A DNA stretch of 10,709 bases from RGIG1995 sp045658315 (GCA_045658315.1 JAZOUV010000081.1:1-10709); one strand, 5' to 3'. Shown: positions 1 to 6,573, numbered from the stretch's first letter. Notes: generated by a model not told the origin, from the sequence alone. Made by a program: numbers and translations.

Positions 1-484
1 TCAAGTGCACAGGTATCTGAAATTAGATAAAAAAGACGGTTTGTCTAATGTTTTATGTGGATTTGCTGAGCTTGACAAAGCTTTGAAGCTTAATGTTAGG
101 GAAAATTTTGATGTTCTTACCTCGGGCGATACACCACCTAATCCTGCTGAGCTTCTTCAAACAAAAGAGTTTGCAAAAATTATGACTGTGTTAAAAAAAG
201 TTTATGATTATATTATCATAGATACTCCTCCGATAAATGTTGTTACCGATTCTACAAGTGTTATCAAATATAGCGACGGAGTTATACTCCTTATCAAAAA
301 GGGATATACAACCTACGATATGGTTGATGATGCAATGGATAGACTAAAGAAAATTGATGCCAATGTTATTGGTACTGTTTTAATTGACGAAAAGGGTAGT
401 GGAAGTAAAAAATACAAAAGTTATAGGGGTTACAAACACGCTTACCGTTACAAAGAAGAGACTGTTCCTAAACGTAAAAAATGA
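1..484 (+). CDS. CpsD/CapB-like tyrosine-protein kinase, C-terminal part (5' end outside window)
   Basis: This is the C-terminal part of a bacterial tyrosine kinase (BY-kinase) that controls capsule or exopolysaccharide chain length and export at the inner membrane with a CpsC-like activator. The frame is open to the left edge, so the GTG at 5 is internal; the residues around it (V-H-R-Y-L-K-L, then G-L-S-N) match the conserved stretch after the Walker A' motif. Visible hallmarks are SGDTPPNPAELL and the Walker B segment YDYIIIDTPP followed by VTDS. Walker A lies outside the window. The C-terminus carries a cluster of five tyrosines (KKYKSYRGYKHAYRY), the usual autophosphorylation tail, then a basic end. 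The stop overlaps the start of the next gene (ATGA), indicating translational coupling to its probable cognate phosphatase. Family assignment is firm; the polysaccharide made is unknown. Confidence 0.9.
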   Translation, partial: QVHRYLKLDKKDGLSNVLCGFAELDKALKLNVRENFDVLTSGDTPPNPAELLQTKEFAKIMTVLKKVYDYIIIDTPPINVVTDSTSVIKYSDGVILLIKKGYTTYDMVDDAMDRLKKIDANVIGTVLIDEKGSGSKKYKSYRGYKHAYRYKEETVPKRKK

Positions 485-1191
485 TTGATATTCACGCACA
501 TTTTTTGCCTGGAATGGATGACGGTGCCGCCAGCGTTAATGAAAGTGTCAAAATGCTTTGTGATGCATATAATCAGGGAGTAACTGTTTGTGCAGGTACG
601 TCCCACATTGTATTGCACGGCGAAAAAAGCATTGATTCTTTTTTGAAAAAAAGACAGGACGCTGTTTTTGAGTTGGAAAAGGCTTTGGCGGAGAATGATA
701 TTTCTGTGCCGAAATTGCTTTACGGTGCGGAAATATTTATTGACAATGATATTTCTGAATACAGTGGACTGGAGAGACTTTGTTTAACCGGTACGCCCCT
801 TTTGCTTGTTGAACTTTCTACCCAAACATATAACCCCGATTATGCAGAATGGCTCTATTCGATTACATTAAAGGGAATCGTTCCCGTAATTGCACATATA
901 GAAAGGTATCCTTATATTCAAGAACTTTTGTCGGAGCTTGATTCGGTTAATGTTGTGTGTCAGATGAATGCAAAAACTATTATAAAGAATAATTGGTTTA
1001 AATTTCTTCTGAAATTGTATCACGATGAAAAAAGCATTTTGGTGGCAAGTGATATGCACAATTTAGGAATGAGAAAATGTTTCATGGAAAAATCCTACAA
1101 TAAAGTGAAAAATTACTACAGTCAAGATGTGGCGGATGACATCTTTGAAAGAACTGCTGCAAAGCTTATCGGTATTGATGTAAATAAATAA
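481..1191 (+). CDS. CpsB/YwqE-like PHP-domain tyrosine-protein phosphatase
   Basis: Manganese-dependent protein-tyrosine phosphatase of the PHP superfamily, expected to dephosphorylate the tyrosine tail of the CpsD-like kinase encoded just upstream and so to cycle capsule polymerisation. Metal ligands are visible in order: H5 and H7 in MIDIHAHFLPGMDDGA, H42 (TSHI), E84 (GAEIF), H139 (IAHIERY), and D191/H193 (ASDMHN). The 236-residue length is slightly short of the usual 240-260 but contains all the motifs. The start ATG overlaps the kinase stop as ATGA, leaving no room for another start. It is the last gene of its operon: a strong terminator follows 5 bp after the stop. Assignment from conserved motifs and gene order; the substrate is inferred from linkage. 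Confidence 0.92.
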   Translation: MIDIHAHFLPGMDDGAASVNESVKMLCDAYNQGVTVCAGTSHIVLHGEKSIDSFLKKRQDAVFELEKALAENDISVPKLLYGAEIFIDNDISEYSGLERLCLTGTPLLLVELSTQTYNPDYAEWLYSITLKGIVPVIAHIERYPYIQELLSELDSVNVVCQMNAKTIIKNNWFKFLLKLYHDEKSILVASDMHNLGMRKCFMEKSYNKVKNYYSQDVADDIFERTAAKLIGIDVNK

Positions 1192-1195
1192 AAAG

Positions 1196-1250
1196 CGATT
1201 TGATTATGCTTTATTATTTCTAATACAGCATAACCAAATCGTATTTTTTT
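1196..1250. terminator. Bidirectional intrinsic terminator between convergent genes
   Basis: Arms at 1196-1210 and 1227-1241 are complementary over 15 positions with one exception, around a 16-nt loop. On the + strand the stem is followed by TATTTTTTT (1242-1250). On the - strand the one imperfect position becomes a G-U wobble and the stem is followed by CTTTTTATTT. It therefore ends both the capsule operon and the convergent mrp gene, whose stop is at 1261. Confidence 0.88.
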
Positions 1251-1260
1251 GTTATGTGGT

Positions 1261-2076
1261 TTATAATTCGTTTGTGAAGTCGTTGAAGACGGATACGTCG
1301 TAGCTTTCGATATCGCCTTTGTCGCATTTATTTGCAATTTCGCTATCGATAGGCAATTTTGCGATACGGCTGATATCAAATCTTTTTGCAACCTCTTCAA
1401 TATGGCTTTCACCGTAAATCGAGTGCTTTTTGCCACAGTCGGGGCACATAAAGTAAGACATATTTTCAACGATGCCGTAAATGGGAATATTCATCATATT
1501 TGCCATTTTTACAGCCTTTTCAACAATCATTGAAACAAGCTCCTGCGGAGATGTGACAATGATGATTCCGTCAACGGGGATGGACTGAAATACCGTCAAA
1601 GGAACGTCACCTGTGCCGGGAGGCATGTCGATGAACATATAATCTACGTCATCCCAGATTACATCTGTCCAAAACTGCTTAACTGTTCCCGCGATTACAG
1701 GACCTCTCCATACGACAGGGTCTGTCTCGCTGTTGAGTAACAGATTGATTGACATAACGTCAACGCCGTTCTTCGATTTTGCGGGTATGATACCTCTTTC
1801 ATCGGCAAATGCTTTCTCGTGTATACCAAAAGCTTTGGGGATAGAAGGACCTGTTAGGTCAGCATCAAGAATGGCAACCTTGTTACCCTTCTTGTTCATA
1901 GCCGAGGCTAACATAGATGTTACGAGAGATTTTCCAACACCGCCCTTGCCGCTGACGATGCCGTATACTTTTTTTACGCTGCTGTGTTCGTTTAAGGCTT
2001 CAAGAAATGATTTGGGGTCTCTTGACGAACAGTTTTCAGAGCAGGTAGAACAATCGTGTGTGCAATTCTCGCTCAT
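1261..2076 (-). CDS. mrp: Mrp/NBP35-family iron-sulfur cluster carrier ATPase
   Basis: Cytosolic P-loop ATPase of the MinD/Mrp family (ApbC/NBP35-like), which binds a labile Fe-S cluster and transfers it to apo-proteins. The 271-residue protein has four N-terminal cysteines (C5, C9, C12, C16, as in NBP35-type ferredoxin-like extensions), a deviant Walker A GKGGVGKS (43-50), DADLTGPSIP (71-80), the switch segment DMPPGTGD (150-157), and the cluster-bridging CxxC pair C211/C214 in CPDCGKKH. It lacks the N-terminal DUF59 domain of longer Mrp proteins, typical of clostridial forms. The MSENCTHDC start fits known family N-termini, but only a weak ribosome site (CGGAAC) precedes it. A good AAAGGAG lies about 45 nt upstream, in frame and without stops to a possible ATT start, so a longer N-terminus cannot be excluded. 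It has its own strong promoter. Confidence 0.93.
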   Translation of the reverse strand: MSENCTHDCSTCSENCSSRDPKSFLEALNEHSSVKKVYGIVSGKGGVGKSLVTSMLASAMNKKGNKVAILDADLTGPSIPKAFGIHEKAFADERGIIPAKSKNGVDVMSINLLLNSETDPVVWRGPVIAGTVKQFWTDVIWDDVDYMFIDMPPGTGDVPLTVFQSIPVDGIIIVTSPQELVSMIVEKAVKMANMMNIPIYGIVENMSYFMCPDCGKKHSIYGESHIEEVAKRFDISRIAKLPIDSEIANKCDKGDIESYDVSVFNDFTNEL

Positions 2077-2150
2077 TTTTCTGTTTAAGTTCCGTGTTTT
2101 TGCAATAATCGAAACTTCGTCTCCTTTACTGTTTTTTCTGCATATATAAT

Positions 2151-2178
2151 ATTATATCCCAATTTCCCCTTATGTCAA
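2151..2178 (-). promoter_or_regulatory. Near-consensus sigma-A promoter of mrp
   Basis: On the - strand TTGACA (2173-2178) and TATAAT (2151-2156) are separated by 16 nt. Transcription should start near 2144, giving a leader of about 68 nt before the ATG at 2076. It lies between the cotJC remnant and mrp and points at mrp only. Confidence 0.8.
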
Positions 2179-2220
2179 CATAAAATACGGTTTTTGCGTT
2201 TAAAGTTTTTGGGGTGTTTT

Positions 2221-2256
2221 AAAAGGGACCTTTTTTGTAAAAAGTCCCCTTTTTTG
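2221..2256 (-). terminator. Probable terminator downstream of the cotJC remnant
   Basis: Read on the - strand, GGGAC-TTTTT and AAAAA-G-GTCCC form a stem with a 3-nt loop and one bulged G, extended by outer AAAA/TTTT pairs that double as the U-tract. It lies about 40 bp after the cotJC stop. The stem is imperfect, so strength is uncertain. A second small perfect hairpin (GAGGGG-AAA-CCCCTC, 2260-2274) sits just upstream of it without a T-tract. Confidence 0.5.
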
Positions 2257-2297
2257 CAAGAGGGGAAACCCCTCATTTACAGTGTATGGTTTTGTGC

Positions 2298-2762
2298 TTA
2301 TCTGCAATTACAGTCGTTGTTTTTAATTTCCTTGCAACAGTCGAGACCTGCTTTGTCGAATGCAGGATTATACATATAGAAGTTTTTCTTGTCGCAGGCT
2401 TTATCCTGAGATATGCGTAATGCATCACCGAATCTCTGATAATGGACTATTTCTCTTGCCCTGAGGAACTTGATAACATCGCAAACATCGGGGTCGTCGG
2501 ACAGACGGAGAATGTTATCATAAGTTACTCTTGCTTTCTGTTCTGCAGCGAGGTCTTCGTTCAAGTCTGCAAAAACGTCGCCTTTAACTTCAAAATATGC
2601 TGCGGTGAAGGGAACACCGGCAGCCGATACGGGATATATGCCCGTCGTGTGGTCAACAAAGTAGGCATCAAAACCTGCTTTCTTGATTTCGTCAATGCTA
2701 AGGTCTCTTGTAAGCTGATGAACAATTGCAGCAATTATCTCCATGTGAGCTAATTCATCGGC
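2298..2762 (-). pseudogene. cotJC: cotJC manganese catalase, 3' part, cut by prophage insertion
   Basis: C-terminal part of a di-manganese catalase of the spore-coat CotJC type, which breaks down hydrogen peroxide. About 155 residues remain of a protein usually near 190-200. Recognisable pieces are DELAHMEIIAAIVHQLT (Glu and His of the ExxH metal site), AAGVPFTAAYFEVKGD, DLAAEQKAR and the second E-I-V-H site in AREIVHYQRF. Coding frame continues upstream of the apparent ATG at 2744 through codons for A-D-E-L-A-H up to 2762, then meets two consecutive TGA stops (2763-2768), so homology stops abruptly inside a conserved motif. The N-terminal third, with the first metal-ligand glutamate and the promoter, must lie beyond the far end of the prophage. 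The tail (CCKEIKNNDCNCR) has four cysteines in 13 residues. Precise excision would be expected to restore the gene. Confidence 0.85.
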
Positions 2763-2790
2763 TCATCAATGATATACGTAAACAAAAAAA
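2742..2790. other. Prophage-chromosome junction (attachment site, one hybrid att)
   Basis: The cotJC reading frame ends between about 2757 and 2765, and the serine recombinase stop codon lies at 2791-2793. The stretch between is the expected hybrid att site, half chromosomal (cotJC side) and half phage. An imperfect inverted repeat surrounds it: TGTGAGC (2744-2750) and GCTCATCA (2761-2768) about a 10-nt centre. The exact crossover dinucleotide cannot be set without the other junction. Confidence 0.6.
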
Positions 2791-4416
2791 TTACACTTTC
2801 AGTTTTACATCTAACTCTATTTTTGAACTATCCCAACCGCTGACCATATTCGGTTTGGAGTTTTTTGTTTGTCTATATGGACTTTTTCTTTTATATTCAA
2901 TTCTTTCTATGCAAGACTTTAAAAGTTGGTTTTTCTTATCTGTTTCTATATTGGAATCGAGCAGAGCATCTAAGGCGTCTTGGAATCTGTGAAGCTTTTC
3001 CTTGTCTTCAGCGGGATTACGTATAGATTTGCGTGCATTAATTATAGCCTCCTTGACTTCTTCTTTTTCTTTGAGAATCTTTTCGTTTAATTTCTTAAAT
3101 ATATCGGAAGGCATTCTTTGAGAAGGGTCAGGATTTGCTTGTGCTTCCCATTGAGATAATTCCTTTGCCTCAAGGTCTTTCATTTTCTTTTCAAGATTTT
3201 TTAAAATGGTTTCGTGAAGTTTTATTGAGTTCTCTGGAGTGTCTTTTAATTTAATCTCGAAGTCATGAATGCTTTGATTTAAGATGTTTGAAACAAGATG
3301 TAACATCTCGCTGTATGTACAAGAGCCTGTATGGCAATGGACTTGATTATTACAGAGCAGTCTTGGTTCGCACCTTTCAGAGCCGTCTTTTGTTTTATAT
3401 GTCCGCAGTGTCATAGCTTTTCCACATTGACAGTAAAGTAGACTTGCAAATGCATTTTTTATTTTTGTGCCGGATTTCGTCTTATGGTTTTTGCCTATTT
3501 TTTCCTGAGCTGCATTAAATAGGTCTTCAGTAATTATGGCCTCATGCTTACCGTCAAAAATTAAGAAATCTCCGATTTTGTTTTTAGGTCTTGTTTTTAC
3601 GATTTTGCTGTCCTCGACCACTGTTACGGTTTTTCTCCAATTCCATTTAACTTTTCCTATGTAATGAATATTCCTTAACATTTCCCTTATACTGTGTGGA
3701 GACCAGTAAGTGGCATTAGGTGGTGTTATTCCCATTTCGTCAAGATGGTTACATATATTGTATATTCCGATGCCTTGATTGACATACATATCAAAAATCA
3801 TTTGTACAACAGGAGCTTGTTCCTTGTTAATGGCAAGGGTGGGACATTTTCTTCTTCCTTCTATTATCCATACCTTGTTGTAGCCATAAGGAGCAATAGA
3901 ACCTACATAATTTCCCTCGCTTACTGAACGCAACCTTCCCCTGTTCATTATCTTTTTTGTGTATTCAAGGAACTCGTTACCTCTCTTAAGTTCTCTCTCG
4001 AACATATCCCTATCATATTCATCCGTAAGGTCATATATCTTGTGAGGAGTGATGACAAGAGTGTTTGTGTAGCGAAGTAGTTTGATTAATTTTCCGCAGT
4101 CCTCTAAATCCCCCCTTGATAATCTCTGCACTTCAACGATGAGAACAGCTTTGATTCTCGGAGATTCAATTTGTTTTAAAACCATTTGAATTTCGGGGCG
4201 GTCCGCAATAGTTTCACCCGATACTATTTCTCTATACTTATTTTCTTCGGGGACTTTTGAGCCGATGTTTTTTTCTGCCCATTCGTCAAGTATACTCTCA
4301 TGTCTTGCGAGTACTTCTTCTACAGTTAGTAAAGGGTCATCAGCTCTCGATTTACGCAGATACACAAGAATATCTTCGGGTCTTATATTTAATTCTTCTA
4401 TGTAGTTGCGATACAC
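2791..4416 (-). CDS. Large serine recombinase (phage integrase)
   Basis: Site-specific recombinase that makes 2-bp staggered breaks through a serine-phosphate link and joins attP to attB; it is the likely integrase of this prophage. Order of domains in 541 residues: catalytic resolvase domain (about 14-165) with nucleophile S23 in YLRKSRADD, SGETIADRP and QRLSRGD; recombinase domain (about 170-310); zinc ribbon with C329, C331, C349, C355 and C361; a charged coiled coil (about 383-505), the part that controls direction in this family; and a short basic tail. Start: GTG at 4416 with AGGAGG 6 nt upstream. An ATG sits 2 nt earlier (ATGTG) in another frame that stops after 6 codons. It follows the nuclease gene by 30 bp in the lysogeny operon and ends 28 bp before the att junction. 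Confidence 0.95.
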   Translation of the reverse strand: MYRNYIEELNIRPEDILVYLRKSRADDPLLTVEEVLARHESILDEWAEKNIGSKVPEENKYREIVSGETIADRPEIQMVLKQIESPRIKAVLIVEVQRLSRGDLEDCGKLIKLLRYTNTLVITPHKIYDLTDEYDRDMFERELKRGNEFLEYTKKIMNRGRLRSVSEGNYVGSIAPYGYNKVWIIEGRRKCPTLAINKEQAPVVQMIFDMYVNQGIGIYNICNHLDEMGITPPNATYWSPHSIREMLRNIHYIGKVKWNWRKTVTVVEDSKIVKTRPKNKIGDFLIFDGKHEAIITEDLFNAAQEKIGKNHKTKSGTKIKNAFASLLYCQCGKAMTLRTYKTKDGSERCEPRLLCNNQVHCHTGSCTYSEMLHLVSNILNQSIHDFEIKLKDTPENSIKLHETILKNLEKKMKDLEAKELSQWEAQANPDPSQRMPSDIFKKLNEKILKEKEEVKEAIINARKSIRNPAEDKEKLHRFQDALDALLDSNIETDKKNQLLKSCIERIEYKRKSPYRQTKNSKPNMVSGWDSSKIELDVKLKV

Positions 4417-4446
4417 ATTTATTCCTCCTGACTGTAGTTTTTTTGA

Positions 4447-5667
4447 CTAAGTGTTTTTGAACCATTTGAAAGCACGTCTAAACCCTGCATCTTCAGCCTC
4501 TTTTACGGTCATAGCGAAGAACTCTCCGGGAGCGTTGATTTTTGTGGAATCATACTGTTGGTCAAATGGCAAATGATATATTTTTGTTTCTCCAAATTCA
4601 TCACGACCTATGTTGCATTTAATGCAAGGATAATCTGCTTTTTCAAATTTTTCTTTATACTGTATTTTTAAATAATCTGCCATTTTTTTTGCTTGGTCAG
4701 ATAGTTGTATATTTGTTACAAGCACTCCGTTTACGGTTTCTTTTGGAAGATTGTTTTCCAAACAATAACAAATCATTGTGCCATAAAGTTGAGTGATATG
4801 TTTTTCGTGAATGTTTTTTTCTTGATTCCAATATTTACACTGAATTATTAAAATGGTGTTTCCTTTTTTTGCTATCAAATCTCTGCCTAAATCTTCTAAT
4901 CCCATATATGAGCCAAAAAAATCAACAACATATCCTTTTTGCCTGTATTTATAGCCTACGTATAGCTCATAATCTCTCCCAATTTGCCATTTGGTCTTGT
5001 TGTGAGATTTTTTGTATCTATCGAGTGCAAGTTGATTTCTCTCAACACTATCCAAACTTTGATACTCTTCTTTTGAAAGCCAATCTCTTGTTTTGTCGTA
5101 CTCGGATAAATCTTTGAACTGAACGATAGGAAGCTGTTTAAAGTCTGTTTCTACAACATCTTCAAGGGCGGGAAACAATTGTAGAAGATAAGCGAGTTGA
5201 TACTTTGCTTCAAGGTTTTTTTCAATCATTTCCTTGGTTGCCCTGCGTATTTCGCGGATAGAGGCAACCTTTTTTGCTCTTTCCTTGGAATGCCCCCAAT
5301 CTAACTTTTGGGCTAAAACTTCAATCTCGTATGTTTCATAGTCAGCTATTAATGCGGCCATATAAGGAATGGCTGTTAAATTTGATTGCATCTGTTCTAA
5401 AAAGTTTATTCGTTCTTTAGCTTTTTTAATCTCATTGTTATAACGAGTTCTTGTTTCGTTAATAATCTTGTTATAATTAATTATTGTTTCGTTAATCTCC
5501 CTGTTATAACGAGTTCTTGTTTCGTTTATTTCAATTTCAAGTTTTTTGTTTGCTTCCTCGGCTGATTTAAGTTTTGCCTTTGTTGTATTTAAATCATTTT
5601 TTGCAGTGAGAGAGTAGGAAATTAACCAAATTATAGCAACAAAGATAATAAATTCTATCCATATCAT
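4447..5667 (-). CDS. Membrane-anchored coiled-coil protein with Mrr-like PD-(D/E)xK nuclease domain
   Basis: Predicted nuclease of 406 residues. Residues 3-20 form a hydrophobic membrane segment with only two residues before it, then a long charged coiled coil (about 22-95) with three exact-length 11-residue repeats, a helical region (100-225), and a restriction-endonuclease domain (about 228-335). The fold signature is E234 in GRDYELYVG, then GYVVDFFGS, D263 in GRDLIA and the QCK motif with K278 in IIQCKYW, as in Mrr/RecB-like enzymes. The C-terminus has CIKC (348-351), HLPFDQQYDSTKI and a GFRRAFKW end, a small module often seen behind such nuclease domains and possibly metal-binding. It sits between repressor (32 bp) and recombinase (30 bp) and so should be made in the lysogen. 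A role in excluding other phages or foreign DNA is inferred only. The start ATG has a weak site (GAGAAGAA). Confidence 0.8.
   Translation of the reverse strand: MIWIEFIIFVAIIWLISYSLTAKNDLNTTKAKLKSAEEANKKLEIEINETRTRYNREINETIINYNKIINETRTRYNNEIKKAKERINFLEQMQSNLTAIPYMAALIADYETYEIEVLAQKLDWGHSKERAKKVASIREIRRATKEMIEKNLEAKYQLAYLLQLFPALEDVVETDFKQLPIVQFKDLSEYDKTRDWLSKEEYQSLDSVERNQLALDRYKKSHNKTKWQIGRDYELYVGYKYRQKGYVVDFFGSYMGLEDLGRDLIAKKGNTILIIQCKYWNQEKNIHEKHITQLYGTMICYCLENNLPKETVNGVLVTNIQLSDQAKKMADYLKIQYKEKFEKADYPCIKCNIGRDEFGETKIYHLPFDQQYDSTKINAPGEFFAMTVKEAEDAGFRRAFKWFKNT
5431..5535 (-). repeat. Three tandem 33-bp repeats inside the nuclease coiled coil
   Basis: The first and third units share a 24-nt identical core (5437-5460 and 5503-5526), and the middle one is diverged but in register. 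They encode INETRTRYNRE, INETIINYNKI and INETRTRYNNE (residues 47-79), an 11-residue period typical of hendecad coiled coils. The repeat is in frame and coding. Confidence 0.85.
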
Positions 5668-5699
5668 AGACGTATTCTTCTCGCTTATTGGGGCGTTTT

Positions 5700-6365
5700 T
5701 TACACGACGTCGCTCTGGAAAGCGACAGCCTTACCGAGGATTCGTACTTGCTCCAGCTCAGCTCCAACATAAACAAGAGGCTCGTATTTTGGATTTTCCG
5801 GCGTAAGAATGAGTTTTTCTGTTTCGGGATAATAGTATACCCTTTTTAATGTGGCTTCATCGCCGACAATAACAGCTGCTATTTCACCATTGTTTACGAC
5901 GGGTTGTTTTCTTATAAAAACAATATCACCGTCAAGAATCCTTGCATTAATCATACTGTCGCCCTTTGCTCTCAGGCAAAAATCAGCTTTAATATCAGTT
6001 CCTGCTTCAGTATATGATTCTCTATCTTCATTAGTATATATTGGTTCTCCGCATGCAATTTCTCCGAGAAGAGGGATTTTTTTTCGTGAAATAGGTGTTA
6101 TTCCGTATTTCGATAAAACATCATCTTTTGAGATTTGGCGTTCCATAGGCACATCGTACCCAAGGAGCCACGCTTCACTAACATCGAGTACTCTTGCCAT
6201 ATCATAGATGCGGTCTTGTTTTGGTTCGTATGCTCCGCTTAAATATAAGCTCAATGAGCTTTTAGGAACATTTGCGAGTTTGCAAAGATCTGCTTGTTTC
6301 ATATTTTTAATTTCTAACGCTTTAGCCAATCTAAGACTACAAGCCTCAACTCTTGGATTATACAT
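5700..6365 (-). CDS. Phage repressor, XRE helix-turn-helix plus S24 (LexA/CI-like) self-cleavage domain
   Basis: Likely the lysogeny repressor. Residues 8-67 are a helix-turn-helix of the XRE type (MKQADLCKLANVPKSSLSLYLSGAYEPKQDRIYDMARVLDVSEAWLLG); residues 97-215 form an S24 peptidase domain. The scissile site is probably C105-G106 in GEIACGEP. The catalytic dyad is S137 (KGDSM) and K174 (ATLKR), 37 residues apart as in LexA. On this basis the protein is expected to bind operators as a dimer and cleave itself when RecA is activated by DNA damage. The start ATG at 6365 has GAGGTGA 5-11 nt upstream. It is the first gene of the leftward operon (repressor, nuclease, recombinase), and its own promoter contains an operator-like site, consistent with autoregulation. 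Confidence 0.93.
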   Translation of the reverse strand: MYNPRVEACSLRLAKALEIKNMKQADLCKLANVPKSSLSLYLSGAYEPKQDRIYDMARVLDVSEAWLLGYDVPMERQISKDDVLSKYGITPISRKKIPLLGEIACGEPIYTNEDRESYTEAGTDIKADFCLRAKGDSMINARILDGDIVFIRKQPVVNNGEIAAVIVGDEATLKRVYYYPETEKLILTPENPKYEPLVYVGAELEQVRILGKAVAFQSDVV

Positions 6366-6386
6366 TGTTTCACCTCATTTTTTTAT

Positions 6387-6415
6387 ATGATAACATATAA
6401 GTTTGGATAAATCAA
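6387..6415 (-). promoter_or_regulatory. Leftward lysogeny promoter of the repressor operon
   Basis: On the - strand TTGATT (6410-6415) and TATCAT (6387-6392) are 17 nt apart, placing the start near 6380, about 15 nt before the ATG. A moderate match to sigma-A. The operator-like site at 6401-6416 lies in the spacer and -35 box. Confidence 0.65.
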
Positions 6416-6416
6416 C
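6401..6416. promoter_or_regulatory. Operator-like site O1 in the repressor promoter
   Basis: GTTTGGATAAATCAAC matches 12 of 16 positions of the best palindromic site at 6505-6520, with an intact left half GTTTGG. It covers the spacer and -35 box of the leftward promoter, so binding there would limit repressor synthesis. Confidence 0.5.
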
Positions 6417-6442
6417 CGTTTTGTTAAAAAAACAAGAAAAAA

Positions 6443-6458
6443 GTTTGGAAAATTTCAA
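6443..6458. promoter_or_regulatory. Operator-like half site O2 upstream of the early promoter
   Basis: GTTTGGAAAA is identical to the first 10 bases of the site at 6505, but the right half is degenerate. It ends 8 bp before the -35 box of the rightward promoter and lies 42 bp from O1, close to four helical turns. Confidence 0.4.
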
Positions 6459-6466
6459 AATAACTA

Positions 6467-6495
6467 TTGACAGAACCTAACAAGAATGCTATAAT
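6467..6495 (+). promoter_or_regulatory. Rightward early promoter, perfect sigma-A consensus
   Basis: TTGACA (6467-6472), 17-nt spacer, TATAAT (6490-6495). Transcription should start near 6502, at the edge of the palindrome 6500-6525. It drives the Cro-like gene and probably the whole early operon. A perfect promoter of this strength needs firm repression in the lysogen, consistent with the flanking operators. Confidence 0.85.
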
Positions 6496-6499
6496 GTGG

Positions 6500-6525
6500 T
6501 TGTGGTTTGGAAAACCAAACCACAA
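6500..6525. promoter_or_regulatory. Main operator O3, an 11-bp-arm inverted repeat at the early start site
   Basis: TTGTGGTTTGG (6500-6510) and CCAAACCACAA (6515-6525) are perfect inverted repeats around AAAA. The inner 16 bp, GTTTGGAAAACCAAAC (6505-6520), is the best of four related sites. It lies over the predicted start point, so a bound repressor would block the early promoter. In RNA the same bases form a hairpin at the very 5' end of the early transcript. Confidence 0.75.
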
Positions 6526-6573
6526 AACAAGCAAGTAAAAAAGAGACCACATTTTTGAAAGGGGGGAAACAGT

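Noticed and set aside
1122..1469. 115-codon open frame on the - strand across the terminator
   Set aside because: It crosses the convergent terminator and overlaps both cpsB and mrp ends; a shadow of real genes.
1733..2149. 138-codon open frame on the + strand opposite mrp
   Set aside because: It overlaps the well-conserved Mrp protein, including Walker A, and has no matching ribosome site or recognisable sequence.
2298..2744. Intact small catalase gene starting at ATG 2744
   Set aside because: The frame extends upstream through conserved residues to 2762, no ribosome site precedes the ATG, and a third of the enzyme with a metal ligand is missing.
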